A stretch of DNA of 64,000 nucleotides from an uncultured Lachnospiraceae bacterium (GTDB lineage: Bacteria > Bacillota > Clostridia > Lachnospirales > Lachnospiraceae). The notes under the pieces were generated by a model, which saw only the letters and a program-made list of their open reading frames with translations, was not told the origin of the DNA and searched no databases. Shown here one piece after another: positions 35,522 through 44,610 of this stretch (positions are counted from its first letter, which is position 1; every line of letters starts with the position of its first letter). Position numbers and translations under genes: made by a program. The DNA lies in contig URDN01000006.1 in assembly GCA_900546495.1 (NCBI GenBank), positions 26,198-90,197 on the forward strand, given 5' to 3'.

Positions 35522-38080
35522 ATGAATTATGGCAGAAAAAATGCTGCGCGAAAGAAATGGGAACTGACTTCCCGTGGAACAGTCATGCGCAGGAAGATTT
35601 CTTCGCTGGCTTTATTGATCGTGTTACTGCTATTTGTTTCAGGGCTTGGATATGTCGGCTATCAGGGTTATCGCTTTGTGGAAAAAATAATCGCAGAAGC
35701 GCCGGATATTAATGAGATTGATGCGACACCTTCCGGGTATATGTCCACAGTGTTGGATGCAGATGGAAATGTGACCGCGCAGCTTGTTGGAACCGGTTCC
35801 AATCGTGTCTATGTGACATTGGACGAGATTCCGGTAGATCTGCAGCATGCATTTGTGGCAATCGAGGATGAGCGCTTTTATGATCACAACGGCATTGATC
35901 TGAAAGGAATTGCCCGCGCAGTTGCGAAAGGTGTGACAACCGGACATCTTACAGAGGGAGCCAGTACGATCACGCAGCAGTTATTGAAAAATAATGTGTT
36001 TGAAGGATGGACCACGGAGGATTCTTCACAGCGTATCGAGCGAAAACTGCAGGAACAATATCTGGCAGTGGAACTGGAAAAGAAAGTTTCCAAAGACTGG
36101 ATCATGGAAAATTATCTGAACACCATCAATCTGGGACAAAATACCTTGGGGGTGCAGGCCGCATCCAGACGTTATTTTGGAAAGGATGTCTCAGAACTGA
36201 CACTGTCAGAGTGTGCGGTAATTGCTGGAATTACCCAGAATCCGTCCAAATACAATCCGATTTCGCATCCAGAGGATAATGCAGCGCGTCGTGAGAAAGT
36301 TCTTTTAAATATGAAAGATCAGGGGTACATTGATGATGATCAGTATCAGGAGGCACTGGCAGATCCGGTATACGACAGGATTCAGGATAATAATACCAAG
36401 TGGCAAAGCAGTGATATGAACATTACTTCTTATTTTGTAGATTCTCTGACTGAAGAAATTGTACAGGATCTTCAGGATGAACTGGACTATTCGGAGGCAC
36501 AGGCATATAAAGCGCTGTACAGCGGCGGGTTGACCATTTATTCGACACAGGATCCGAAGATACAGAAGATCTGTGATGATCAGGTGAATAACGACAGTAA
36601 TTACTCTGATATTGCAAAAAAAGTATCTTTTTCCTATGCATTGTCGATTCAGAAGCCAGATGGTTCCGTGGAACATTACAGTGAACAGAATCTGCTTTCT
36701 TATTATAAGAAAGAATACGAGACCTATGATCTGAATTACAAGAGTGAAGCATCCGCACAGGATGCGATTGACCGGTATCGGGAAGCCATGATCAGTGATG
36801 GTGGAACAGTACTTGGGGAAAATGTGACATTCACTGTTCAGCCGCAGACATCGGTAACGATTATTGACCAGAGTACCGGGCAGGTGAAGGCTTTGGTTGG
36901 CGGCAGAGGTGAAAAGACGGCAAGTAAGACGTTAAACAGAGCTTCCGGGGTGACGCGACAGCCGGGTTCTACATTTAAAATACTGAGTGCTTACGCGCCG
37001 GCATTGGAAAGTGGAAAATATACATTGGCGACAGCGGTACTGGATAAACCAATTACGTATTCTTCCGGTCAGACAGTGCATAATGCAGATGGCAAGTATC
37101 GTGGCTATACGAGCATCCGGGAGGCAATTCAGGATTCTGTCAACGTAGTGGCAATCAAGACGGTGGAAGATATCACACCAAAGACCGGTTATGAGATGGT
37201 GAAGAAATTTGGCATATCTACTCTGACAAAGGACGATATCGTGGAATCATTGCCGCTTGGTGTCGGTGGAGTCAGCAATCTGGAGCTGGCAGCAGCATTT
37301 GAAGTAATGCCGAATGGTGGAAAATATAAAGAACCGGTACTGTATACAAAAATTCTGGATCAGGATGGCAATGTCCTTCTGGACAAGACTCCGAAAACAC
37401 ATACGGTGATCAAGGACAGCACAGCATATCTGCTGATATCAGCAATGGAAGATGTTGTAAAATACGGAACAGGAAAACTGGCAGATTTTGGTACTATGCC
37501 GATTGCCGGAAAAACTGGTACTGCAGGAACGACGGAAGCAGCTCGCGATGCATGGTTTGCGGGCTTTACGCCATATTACACCTGTGTGGTATGGGGTGGT
37601 TATGATGATTACTCAGAACTGGAATCTACAAAATATCCGAAAATTCTGTGGAACCGTATTATGGGACAGCTTCATGAAGGACTGGAATACAAAGACTTTG
37701 AGATGCCAGAGGATGTACAGGAATATACGGTATGTGCAACTTCCGGAAAAATTGCGATTCCGGGTGTCTGCTCCAAGACAGTGACGGAATATTTTGCAGA
37801 TGGAACCGAACCGGAGGAAAAATGTGATCTGCATGAGACGGCGGTAATCTGTAAGGATTCCGGTCTGCTTGCAGGAGAATATTGTCCTGAGAGCAGCAAA
37901 GTGAAGAAAACTTATGTGAAGGATGCCTCCGGTGAAGATGCAATGCCGACGGAGGTATGTAATGTGCATACCAGTCACGGTTTGTTTCAACAGTTGATTG
38001 ATGCGCTGACACCGAATCATAGTGGACAGAATGCTCAGACGGATACAAATACTCAGAATTCTCAAAACGCATCACATTAA
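35522..38080 (+). CDS. Class A penicillin-binding protein (PBP1A type)
   Basis: An 852-residue bifunctional peptidoglycan synthase. A short basic cytoplasmic part and one membrane segment (residues ~30-50) precede the GT51 transglycosylase (catalytic Glu115 in AIEDERFYDHNG; EGASTITQQLLKN), a linker, and the transpeptidase with the active Ser483 in STFK, SVN in QDSVNVV and KTG in AGKTGTAG. A Cys-containing C-terminal extension with PASTA-free, low-complexity end (NTQNSQNASH) follows. ATG 35522 with GGAGGG 5 nt upstream is chosen; the frame is open back to 35429. A terminator follows. Confidence 0.95.
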   Translation: MNYGRKNAARKKWELTSRGTVMRRKISSLALLIVLLLFVSGLGYVGYQGYRFVEKIIAEAPDINEIDATPSGYMSTVLDADGNVTAQLVGTGSNRVYVTLDEIPVDLQHAFVAIEDERFYDHNGIDLKGIARAVAKGVTTGHLTEGASTITQQLLKNNVFEGWTTEDSSQRIERKLQEQYLAVELEKKVSKDWIMENYLNTINLGQNTLGVQAASRRYFGKDVSELTLSECAVIAGITQNPSKYNPISHPEDNAARREKVLLNMKDQGYIDDDQYQEALADPVYDRIQDNNTKWQSSDMNITSYFVDSLTEEIVQDLQDELDYSEAQAYKALYSGGLTIYSTQDPKIQKICDDQVNNDSNYSDIAKKVSFSYALSIQKPDGSVEHYSEQNLLSYYKKEYETYDLNYKSEASAQDAIDRYREAMISDGGTVLGENVTFTVQPQTSVTIIDQSTGQVKALVGGRGEKTASKTLNRASGVTRQPGSTFKILSAYAPALESGKYTLATAVLDKPITYSSGQTVHNADGKYRGYTSIREAIQDSVNVVAIKTVEDITPKTGYEMVKKFGISTLTKDDIVESLPLGVGGVSNLELAAAFEVMPNGGKYKEPVLYTKILDQDGNVLLDKTPKTHTVIKDSTAYLLISAMEDVVKYGTGKLADFGTMPIAGKTGTAGTTEAARDAWFAGFTPYYTCVVWGGYDDYSELESTKYPKILWNRIMGQLHEGLEYKDFEMPEDVQEYTVCATSGKIAIPGVCSKTVTEYFADGTEPEEKCDLHETAVICKDSGLLAGEYCPESSKVKKTYVKDASGEDAMPTEVCNVHTSHGLFQQLIDALTPNHSGQNAQTDTNTQNSQNASH

Positions 38081-38090
38081 GAAAAATAAG

Positions 38091-38128
38091 AAAGGGCACA
38101 GAAATATTACAATTCTGTGTCCTTTTTT
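38091..38128 (+). terminator. Terminator of the PBP gene
   Basis: AAAGGGCACAGAA / TTCTGTGTCCTTTTTT with a 9-nt loop. Confidence 0.92.
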
Positions 38129-38216
38129 GCGCCTGCAAATAAACAATAGATTTGCAAAAATTAAGTAAAAAAGTATGAAAAAACAATAAAATGGAGGATG
38201 AGAGAGGAAACTCATA

Positions 38217-38245
38217 TTGACACTATGATACAGATTTGTTATAAT
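38217..38245 (+). promoter_or_regulatory. Consensus promoter of the NlpC/P60 gene
   Basis: TTGACA and TATAAT, both perfect, with a 17-bp spacer. The predicted start is about 78 nt before the start codon. High constitutive expression is expected. Confidence 0.9.
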
Positions 38246-38329
38246 CGGACATGTTGAATGTAACAAATTTGTAATAAATAAGATAAAAAGTAACAATAAA
38301 GAAATAATATGGAACATACGGAGGACAAT

Positions 38330-39313
38330 ATGAAAGTCAGAAATAGAAAATTTGCAGCCTGTTTATTATTAAGTGCCATGGTACTGACCATGGGAGCAGG
38401 AAGTGCACAGGCGGCAGAGGCAGATAATACAACAACCATTAGTAATACGGTAGCACCGGCTTCCGGAATTTCATTTCTTGTTGCGCAGGCAGATACCGCA
38501 GAGCAGGCAGCAGCAGCAAATCTTGGTGTGACACAGACGGACAGCTACATCAATATTCGTAAAGAAGCAACAACAGACAGCGAGATTGTTGGTATTATGA
38601 AAAACAATGCGGTAGCAACTGTTACCGGTACAGAGGATGGATGGTATCAGATCACATCTGGCTCTATCAGCGGATATATTAAAGCAGAATACTTAATCGT
38701 TGGTGATCAGGCATTACTGGATTCCGTTAAGACAAGAACTGCTACCATAGAGACAGAAACTTTGAAAGTAAGAAGCGAAGCAAGCACAGATGCTTCCGTT
38801 GTAACTTTAGCCGGACAGGACGAACAGCTTACAGTTACCGATGAACAGACACCGGGCTGGGCAAAAGTGGAGACTTCTGACGGTGAGGGATATATTTCTA
38901 CAGAATATGCAGAAGTGGCAGATACTTACCAGTATGCAGAGAAACCGGAAGTGGAGAGTGCACAGAGCAGTTCCGGAAGTTCCGTGATCAGCTATGCAAG
39001 TCAGTTCCTTGGTAACCCGTATGTATGGGGCGGGACAAGCCTGACAAACGGTGTAGATTGCTCCGGTTTTGTAATGCAGGTATATGCACATTATGGTATT
39101 TCCCTTCCACATTCTTCTTCAGCATTACGCAGTGTGGGACGTGGTGTAAGTTATTCTGAGGCACAGCCGGGTGATATTATCTGCTATAGTGGACATGTTG
39201 CCTTATATATTGGCGGTGGGCAGATCATCCATGCAAGTAATCCAAGCGATGGAATTAAAATCTCACCGGCAACTTATACAAATATTCTTGCAGTGCGCAG
39301 AGTGTTAGGATAA
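38330..39313 (+). CDS. Secreted NlpC/P60 peptidoglycan hydrolase with two SH3 domains
   Basis: A 327-residue exported cell-wall endopeptidase. A signal peptide (LLLSAMVLTMGAGSAQAAEA) is followed by two bacterial SH3 repeats (SYINIRKEATTDSEIVGIM; TLKVRSEASTDASVVTLAG), a Ser-rich linker and an NlpC/P60 domain with Cys244 in DCSGF, His in GHVALYIG and His in IIHASNP. Such enzymes cut the D-Glu to diamino acid bond of stem peptides. ATG 38330 has GGAGG 5 nt upstream; ATG 38309 is rejected. It has its own perfect promoter and terminator. Confidence 0.95.
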   Translation: MKVRNRKFAACLLLSAMVLTMGAGSAQAAEADNTTTISNTVAPASGISFLVAQADTAEQAAAANLGVTQTDSYINIRKEATTDSEIVGIMKNNAVATVTGTEDGWYQITSGSISGYIKAEYLIVGDQALLDSVKTRTATIETETLKVRSEASTDASVVTLAGQDEQLTVTDEQTPGWAKVETSDGEGYISTEYAEVADTYQYAEKPEVESAQSSSGSSVISYASQFLGNPYVWGGTSLTNGVDCSGFVMQVYAHYGISLPHSSSALRSVGRGVSYSEAQPGDIICYSGHVALYIGGGQIIHASNPSDGIKISPATYTNILAVRRVLG

Positions 39314-39401
39314 TTTGGATACAATACAGAGGTTTGGCATAATTTGGACAGAATGATCGGATTTTGTGGATAATGTGCATAACCTTGTTTATAACAGCAA
39401 G

Positions 39402-39443
39402 AAAGAGGATCTGAATGTGATGAAAAAACAGATCCTCTTTTTT
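39402..39443 (+). terminator. Terminator of the NlpC/P60 gene
   Basis: AAAGAGGATCTG / CAGATCCTCTTTTTT with a 15-nt loop, about 90 nt after the stop. The rest of the 39314-39661 gap holds the next promoter and nothing else recognised. Confidence 0.88.
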
Positions 39444-39544
39444 GCTGCAGAATGCGGTGATTCTGAGAAGAATATGTCCGCTTTATATTATTAAGAAAAT
39501 TTGACGTTTTCTGTCGTTCATTTTGTTTGACTGTGGGAATATAC

Positions 39545-39573
39545 TTGACGGATGGGAACAATTATTGTATAAA
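39545..39573 (+). promoter_or_regulatory. Promoter of the WecG/TagA-like gene
   Basis: TTGACG and TATAAA with a 17-bp spacer, about 90 nt before the start codon. Confidence 0.75.
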
Positions 39574-39661
39574 GATTCAATGGAGATTTGATTTCTGATT
39601 GGTAATTATAAATAAAAATGTGTGGAATTGTTGCGAATAAGTATAAAAGAAATGGAACAAA

Positions 39662-40354
39662 ATGAGTAGTAGAAAAGAACTGGCAGGAGTGCGGATTGAT
39701 ATATGCAGTCTGCGGGAAGCACTTCATAAAATTGAACATTATCTTGCGTCGGACGGACTTCATGCGGTGGAGACCGTTTCTATGAAAACAGTGGTAACAG
39801 CAGGAGAGGATGAACAGGTCAGACAATGTCTGGAAAATATGGATCTGGTAGTTCCCTCTGATAAGGAAATCCTGATGGAGCTCGGCGTGACATCCAGAAA
39901 ATGGCTGGATGAGGCGCGGGAACATCGTTTTGCATCTGAAGCTCTGCGGGGGGTGATCCGGGCAAAATACAGTGTTTATCTGCTCTGTGAGACAAGGACA
40001 CAAATGGATACACTCTGCAAATTTTTGAGAAATTCTTTTGGAAATGTACCTTATGTCTGCGGCGATGCAGTCTGGGAGGAAGCCGGCGAGGATGTGGAGC
40101 AGATTGTCAATGAGATTAACGCGGTATCACCACAGATGATTTTTTCTATGTTATCTACTCCAAGACAGGAAAAATTTCTGGCAGAGCACAGACAGATGTT
40201 GAATGCGCATCTCTGGTTTGGTGTTGGAAGCGAGAATACTTTTGTCAATGGAAAGAAGAAATCGGTGGGAATCTGTAAAAAACTGCTGGCGCGTCATAAA
40301 ATGAAACGTCAGATTCAGTCCTATGAATCAGAGGAAAAAACGGACGAACTGTAA
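39662..40354 (+). CDS. WecG/TagA/CpsF-family glycosyltransferase-like protein (divergent)
   Basis: A 230-residue protein with the general plan of the WecG/TagA/CpsF family, which transfers ManNAc or ManNAcA to a lipid carrier in teichoic acid or antigen synthesis. Supporting segments are the C-terminal SMLSTPRQEKFLAEHRQMLNAHLWFGVGSENTF and LLARHKMKRQIQ. The usual N-terminal acceptor-site motifs are weak (VETVSMKTVV and LVVPSDKEIL take their place), so catalysis is uncertain. The ribosome binding site is poor (ATGGAAC). No other teichoic acid gene is nearby. Confidence 0.65.
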   Translation: MSSRKELAGVRIDICSLREALHKIEHYLASDGLHAVETVSMKTVVTAGEDEQVRQCLENMDLVVPSDKEILMELGVTSRKWLDEAREHRFASEALRGVIRAKYSVYLLCETRTQMDTLCKFLRNSFGNVPYVCGDAVWEEAGEDVEQIVNEINAVSPQMIFSMLSTPRQEKFLAEHRQMLNAHLWFGVGSENTFVNGKKKSVGICKKLLARHKMKRQIQSYESEEKTDEL

Positions 40355-40369
40355 AATTGCCGGAGCTTT

Positions 40370-40408
40370 TATCTCAGTGAGAGACAATCGTTTTACTGAG
40401 ATATTTTT
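40370..40408 (+). terminator. Terminator after the WecG/TagA-like gene
   Basis: TATCTCAGT / ACTGAGATA with a 16-nt loop, followed by TTTTT. Confidence 0.85.
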
Positions 40409-40438
40409 GTTACATGAATCGTTGCCGGAACAGCAGTG

Positions 40439-40519
40439 GCAGTTAAAAGCTCTCGCTGACAGGTCTCAAAGCAACTGCGTTCATGAGCAAGTAGCGAAAG
40501 CGGATTGCGAATGTCCGCT
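40439..40519 (+). ncRNA. Structured leader element, copy 3 (upstream of yitT-like gene)
   Basis: GCAGTT (40439-40444) pairs with AACTGC (40473-40478). The core ATGAGCAAGTAGCG follows, then the stem AGCGGAT / GTCCGCT (40499-40519) with a GCGA loop. The outer stem has a different sequence from copies 1 and 2 but the same place. It ends 27 nt before the start codon, close enough to affect the ribosome binding site. Confidence 0.5.
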
Positions 40520-40546
40520 TTACCTAAAAAAGATGGGGGGAGTGTT

Positions 40547-41425
40547 ATGAAAAAGATAGCGAATAAAAAGGCATTTCAGGATCTGCTGCTGATTATTATC
40601 GGATCTGGACTGACGGCTTTGCCGGTCAAATGTATTTATGATCCGCTGGATATGGTTACCGGAGGATTTTCTGGTCTGGCAATCATTATCAAAGCGTTGA
40701 CATCCTGGTTTAGCGCAGGGGGAATTCCATTGGGTGTGACCTCTTTTATATTAAATGTGCCGATCTTTATTGCGGCATATATTAAAAAAGGAAAAGAATT
40801 TGTCGGAAAATCTTTTCTTGCGATGGTTTTACTGTCTGTATGGCTGGTGATCATTCCACCTCTGGATCTGGCTGAAAATGATTTTGTCATCGGTACGATC
40901 CTTGGTGGATGCCTGATGGGACTTGGAATTGGTCTGGTACTCCGTGCAAACTGCACCACCGGTGGAACGGATATGTTGGCGGTGCTGATCCACAGCAAAT
41001 GGAAGCAGTTTTCCGTGGTGCGTCTGATCCAGATCATTGATGCGCTGATTGTGGTAAGCGGTTTGTATCTGTTTGGATGGAAAAGTGGACTGTATGCGGT
41101 TTTTTCAATCGCAGTTGCCACCAAAGTGTCAGATATCACACTGGAAGGTCTGGATGTGTCCCGTGCAGTCTATATCCTGTCTGACGAGGCGCAAAAAATT
41201 TCAGATATGATCCTGTCGGAGATGGATCGAGGTGTAACTGGTATTCAGGCGAAAGGTATGTACACAAAACAGGAAAAATGTATGTTACTGTGTGTGGTAT
41301 CCCGCAAGCAGATTGTCTGGCTGAAGGAGACGGTCATGAAAATTGATCCGCAAGCTTTTCTGATCATATGCGATGCAAGAGAGGTTTGGGGAGAAGGATT
41401 CCAGTCGTATTCGGAGAAAATCTAA
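40547..41425 (+). CDS. YitT-family membrane protein
   Basis: A 292-residue protein. Five or six hydrophobic segments (LLIIIGSGLTALPVKCIYDPLDMVTGGFSGLAIII is the family opening) are followed by a cytoplasmic DUF2179 domain (RAVYILSDEAQKISDMILSEMDRGVTGIQAKGMYTKQEK). The function of the family is not known. ATG 40547 has GGGGGGAG upstream; the frame is open back to 40505, but that part overlaps leader element copy 3. A weak terminator follows. Confidence 0.88.
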   Translation: MKKIANKKAFQDLLLIIIGSGLTALPVKCIYDPLDMVTGGFSGLAIIIKALTSWFSAGGIPLGVTSFILNVPIFIAAYIKKGKEFVGKSFLAMVLLSVWLVIIPPLDLAENDFVIGTILGGCLMGLGIGLVLRANCTTGGTDMLAVLIHSKWKQFSVVRLIQIIDALIVVSGLYLFGWKSGLYAVFSIAVATKVSDITLEGLDVSRAVYILSDEAQKISDMILSEMDRGVTGIQAKGMYTKQEKCMLLCVVSRKQIVWLKETVMKIDPQAFLIICDAREVWGEGFQSYSEKI

Positions 41426-41443
41426 AAAAAGTGTGAAATATGG

Positions 41444-41480
41444 GGAAATGCATAAAAAAAATTGCATTTCCTCTTTACTT
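41444..41480 (+). terminator. Terminator after the yitT-like gene
   Basis: GGAAATGCA / TGCATTTCC with a 10-nt A-rich loop, followed by TCTTTACTTTTTTG. Confidence 0.65.
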
Positions 41481-41589
41481 TTTTGGGTGTTTTGTCTTAA
41501 AATAAGAATGCACAGTAAAAATATACGAGAAAAAGAGAATTGGTTATTGTGAATGTTGTATAAGGAAGTGTACAGGGGGGCTTTTCATT

Positions 41590-42672
41590 ATGATTTCAAA
41601 TCAGATATTGCAGAATACAATTGATGGATTAAAAAATATTACAAGGATAGATTTGTGTATCATTGATACGGAAGGCAAAATCCTGGCAACGACATTTTCC
41701 GAGGCAGATCGGTATGTCAGTCCGGCGATGGCACTGGTAGATTCGCCTGCCGACAGTCAGGTAGTATCAGGATGTCATTTTTTTAAAGTATTTGATGAGC
41801 ATCAACTGGAATATGTGCTGTTAGCAAATGGCGACAGTGACGATGTTTATATGGTTGGACAGATCGCAAGTTTCCAGATTCAGAATCTGCTGGTTGCATA
41901 TAAGGAACGATTTGATAAAGATAATTTTATCAAGAACCTGTTGCTGGATAACCTGCTTCTGGTAGATATTTACAATCGTGCCAAAAAACTGCATATTGAA
42001 ACAGATGTGCGCAGAGTGGTATATATTATAGAGACCAATCGTGACAAAGAAGGCAACGATCTTGAGAAAGTGCGTAGCATCTTTGAAGGAAAGAACCGGG
42101 ATTTTGTTACAGCAGTAGATGAAAAAAATATTATTGTTGTTAAAGAAGTAGACGAGATGGACAGCAATCAGGATCTGGATAAGACCGCAGAAGTAATTCT
42201 TGGTCTGTTCAAAGGTGATGCGGATGTGCATATCGCATATGGTACGGTAGTTGGTGAGATTAAAGAAGTCTCCCGTTCCTACAAAGAAGCGCGTATGGCA
42301 CTGGATGTTGGAATAATCTTTTTCGAGGATCGCAACATCATTGCGTACTCTGCACTGGGAATTGGCCGTCTGATTTATCAGCTGCCTATCCCGCTTTGTA
42401 AAATGTTTATCAAAGAGATTTTCGGTGGCAAATCTCCGGATGATTTTGATGAGGAGACACTGACAACAATCAATAAATTCTTTGAGAACAGCCTGAATGT
42501 GTCTGAGACATCAAGACAGTTGTACATTCACAGAAATACACTGGTATACAGATTGGATAAGCTGCAGAAGAGCACGGGACTGGATCTTCGTGTGTTCGAG
42601 GATGCGATCACATTCAAGATTGCATTAATGGTTGTAAAATATATGAAATATATGGAAACATTAGATTATTAA
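41590..42672 (+). CDS. CdaR/PucR-family transcriptional regulator
   Basis: A 360-residue regulator. The N-terminal half resembles the sugar-diacid-recognition (CdaR) sensor (IDLCIIDTEGKILATTFSEADRY), the middle is a GGDEF-like CdaR domain, and the C-terminal HTH_30 has FENSLNVSETSRQLYIHRNTLVYRLDKLQKSTGLDL. Such proteins respond to sugar diacids or purine breakdown products in other bacteria; the effector here is unknown. GGGGGG precedes ATG 41590. It stands alone between terminators, 145 nt before ftsE. Confidence 0.9.
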   Translation: MISNQILQNTIDGLKNITRIDLCIIDTEGKILATTFSEADRYVSPAMALVDSPADSQVVSGCHFFKVFDEHQLEYVLLANGDSDDVYMVGQIASFQIQNLLVAYKERFDKDNFIKNLLLDNLLLVDIYNRAKKLHIETDVRRVVYIIETNRDKEGNDLEKVRSIFEGKNRDFVTAVDEKNIIVVKEVDEMDSNQDLDKTAEVILGLFKGDADVHIAYGTVVGEIKEVSRSYKEARMALDVGIIFFEDRNIIAYSALGIGRLIYQLPIPLCKMFIKEIFGGKSPDDFDEETLTTINKFFENSLNVSETSRQLYIHRNTLVYRLDKLQKSTGLDLRVFEDAITFKIALMVVKYMKYMETLDY

Positions 42673-42686
42673 ATTGCTAAGTGTTT

Positions 42687-42725
42687 GGGGGCACAAATGG
42701 TGAAAGCGTTCGTGCCCTTTTTTTT
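42687..42725 (+). terminator. Terminator of the CdaR-type regulator gene
   Basis: GGGGCAC / GTGCCC stem with a 17-nt inner region and eight T. Confidence 0.88.
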
Positions 42726-42729
42726 GCCT

Positions 42730-42755
42730 GACAGGAAAAATGAAGTTTTTCTGTC
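42730..42755 (+). repeat. Intergenic hairpin, copy 2 (related to 2231-2262)
   Basis: GACAGGAAAAA / TTTTTCTGTC with a 5-nt loop and a G-U pair at the same place as in the first copy. It is 50 nt before the ftsE ribosome binding site. Confidence 0.4.
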
Positions 42756-42816
42756 GAATACAATTGGAAACAGATAAGTTGAAGTATGGTTTGAAGTGAT
42801 TTCGAAGGAGGATAAA

Positions 42817-43503
42817 ATGATTACTTTAAAAGACGTAAGCAAGTCATACGTGGAAGGTGCCCCGGCACTTGCTGATGTAAATATTCAGATCGAAGAAGGC
42901 GAATTTGTATTCGTGGTAGGTGACAGTGGATCAGGAAAATCAACACTGATCAAATTGCTGTTAAAAGAACTGGAGCCTACTTCCGGGTCGATTATTATCA
43001 ATGACAAGATTCTTTCACAGATTCCACACAGACAGGTTCCGCGTTTCCGCAGGAATATTGGATGTGTGTTTCAGGATTTCCGTCTGTTAAAAGACCGTAA
43101 TGTATATGAGAATGTGGCATTTGCGCAGCGAGTCATCTCTGCACCGAACCGTTCTATCAAGGAAAAAGTACCGAAAATGCTTTCGCTGGTAGGGCTGGCA
43201 GCAAAATACAAATCAAAACCAAATCAGTTATCCGGTGGTGAGCAGCAGCGTGTTGCGATTGCAAGAGCACTGATCAATGAGCCAAAGATCCTTCTGGCAG
43301 ATGAGCCGACCGGTAACCTGGATGCAAATAATGCATGGGAAATTATGAAATTATTAGACGAGATCAACAAACGAGGCACAACCGTGCTGGTAGTCAGTCA
43401 TAATATGGAGATCGTTGAGGCAATGAAGAAACGTGTCATCACACTGCAGCAGGGACATGTGGTCAGTGATGTACAGATGGGCGGTGAAGAAGATGAAAAT
43501 TAG
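42817..43503 (+). CDS. ftsE: Cell division ATP-binding protein FtsE
   Basis: A 228-residue ABC ATPase. Walker [10 protein letters not shown] is at residues 35-43, then CVFQDFRLL, the signature [15 protein letters not shown] and Walker [13 protein letters not shown]. FtsE drives FtsX to activate peptidoglycan hydrolases during elongation or division at the membrane. ATG 42817 follows AAGGAGG by 5 nt; GTG 42796 is rejected. It overlaps ftsX by 11 nt, and ctpA follows, an order also known from Bacillus. Confidence 0.95.
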   Translation: MITLKDVSKSYVEGAPALADVNIQIEEGEFVFVVGDSGSGKSTLIKLLLKELEPTSGSIIINDKILSQIPHRQVPRFRRNIGCVFQDFRLLKDRNVYENVAFAQRVISAPNRSIKEKVPKMLSLVGLAAKYKSKPNQLSGGEQQRVAIARALINEPKILLADEPTGNLDANNAWEIMKLLDEINKRGTTVLVVSHNMEIVEAMKKRVITLQQGHVVSDVQMGGEEDEN

Positions 43504-44401
43504 TACATTTGGATACACTATTAAACAGGGTATCAAAAATATATGGACAAATAAAATGTTTTCCATTGCGTCTATCGCAACGATGGCAGCATGTATCTTC
43601 ATGTTTGGTATGTTTTACTCTATCGTAGTGAACTTCCAACATGTAGTCAAAGATGTGGAGTCCGGCGTAGCGATTACCGTATTCTTTGATGATGGTACGA
43701 CACAGGATCAAATTGATGCCATTGGTCAGGAGATCGCAATGAGACCGGAAGTATCAAGTTTTAATTATGTTTCAGCCGAGGAAGCATGGGAAGAATACAA
43801 ATTAGAGTATTTTGACGGTGATGAGGCAGCGGCAGCAGGTTTTGGTACCGATAACCCGCTGGCAGGAGAGTCCAACTATGAGATCTATATGGAGGATATT
43901 TCCCAGCAGAGCAGTCTGGTATCTTACCTGGAAGGCTTAGACCATGTCAGCAGAGTCCGTCAGTCAGAGATGGTTGCGAATACACTGACTGATTTTAACC
44001 GACTGGTGAGTATCGTATCTGCGGTTATTATCCTGATCCTGATCTGTGTGGCAGTATTCCTGATCAGCAATACGGTTCGTACCGGTATCGCAGTTCGAAA
44101 AGAGGAAATTGGTATTATGAAAGTGATCGGAGCAACGGATTATTTCGTCCGTGCACCGTTTATCGTGGAGGGTATTCTGATCGGCCTGATCGGAGCGGCA
44201 ATTCCGCTGATCATCCTTCACGCTATGTATGGAAGAATTATTGAATATGTTGCAAATCGTTTCGGATTCCTGAACAACCTGCTGACTTTCCTTCCGGTAG
44301 ATACTGTGTTCCAGATCTTGTTACCGGTTGGTTTGATCCTGGGTGTTGGAATCGGATATATTGGCAGTCGTGTAACTGTAAGAAAACACATCAATGTATA
44401 A
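43493..44401 (+). CDS. ftsX: Cell division permease-like protein FtsX
   Basis: A 302-residue membrane protein with four membrane segments: one near residues 25-45, an external domain of ~130 residues (DVESGVAITVFFDDG, VSSFNYVSAEEAWEEYK), then three near the C-terminus with the FtsX block RTGIAVRKEEIGIMKVIGATDYFVRAPF. The external loop usually contacts a peptidoglycan hydrolase; the CtpA protease downstream or the NlpC/P60 enzyme at 38330 are possible partners by inference. The start overlaps the end of ftsE (GAAGAAG as ribosome binding site). Confidence 0.95.
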   Translation: MKISTFGYTIKQGIKNIWTNKMFSIASIATMAACIFMFGMFYSIVVNFQHVVKDVESGVAITVFFDDGTTQDQIDAIGQEIAMRPEVSSFNYVSAEEAWEEYKLEYFDGDEAAAAGFGTDNPLAGESNYEIYMEDISQQSSLVSYLEGLDHVSRVRQSEMVANTLTDFNRLVSIVSAVIILILICVAVFLISNTVRTGIAVRKEEIGIMKVIGATDYFVRAPFIVEGILIGLIGAAIPLIILHAMYGRIIEYVANRFGFLNNLLTFLPVDTVFQILLPVGLILGVGIGYIGSRVTVRKHINV

Positions 44402-44421
44402 GGTACGTGAGATGCAAATAA

Positions 44422-44452
44422 TTGATATAAATAGCAGTTTATATCATATAAT
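44422..44452 (+). promoter_or_regulatory. Candidate internal promoter upstream of ctpA
   Basis: TTGATA and TATAAT with a long 19-bp spacer. GATATAAA / TTTATATC (44424-44445) forms an inverted repeat within it, which may be an operator or chance A/T palindrome. Confidence 0.35.
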
Positions 44453-44479
44453 GTAGCAGAAAAAACAGGAGATTTGATG

Positions 44480-44512
44480 ATGAAAAAACATCCAGACAAA
44501 TCGCAGCACTAA
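44480..44512 (+). CDS. Possible 10-residue leader peptide before ctpA
   Basis: MKKHPDKSQH is encoded with AGGAG 8 nt upstream, followed after 18 nt by a strong hairpin (44531-44573). A tiny ORF with a good ribosome binding site ahead of a hairpin resembles a translated attenuator. The peptide has no run of one amino acid, so a classical amino-acid attenuator is not supported. Confidence 0.3.
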   Translation: MKKHPDKSQH

Positions 44513-44530
44513 TATTGTGGAACTACTATT

Positions 44531-44573
44531 GGCGGCGGCACGTTTCGGAACTGTAACCGAAAGTGTCGGCGCT
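44531..44573 (+). other. Strong hairpin in the ftsX-ctpA gap
   Basis: GGCG-G-CGGCAC-G-TTTCGG pairs with CCGAAA-GTGTCG-G-CGCT around an 8-nt loop. ATTTTT follows only 8-12 nt later. It may be the ftsEX terminator or a ctpA leader structure. Confidence 0.5.
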
Positions 44574-44610
44574 TCTGCTGATTTTTGAAAAAAATAGAGG
44601 AGATTTGACA

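Noticed and set aside
38072..38317. Minus-strand hydrophobic reading frame between the PBP and NlpC/P60 genes
   Set aside because: It runs through a terminator and a perfect promoter and has no ribosome binding site.
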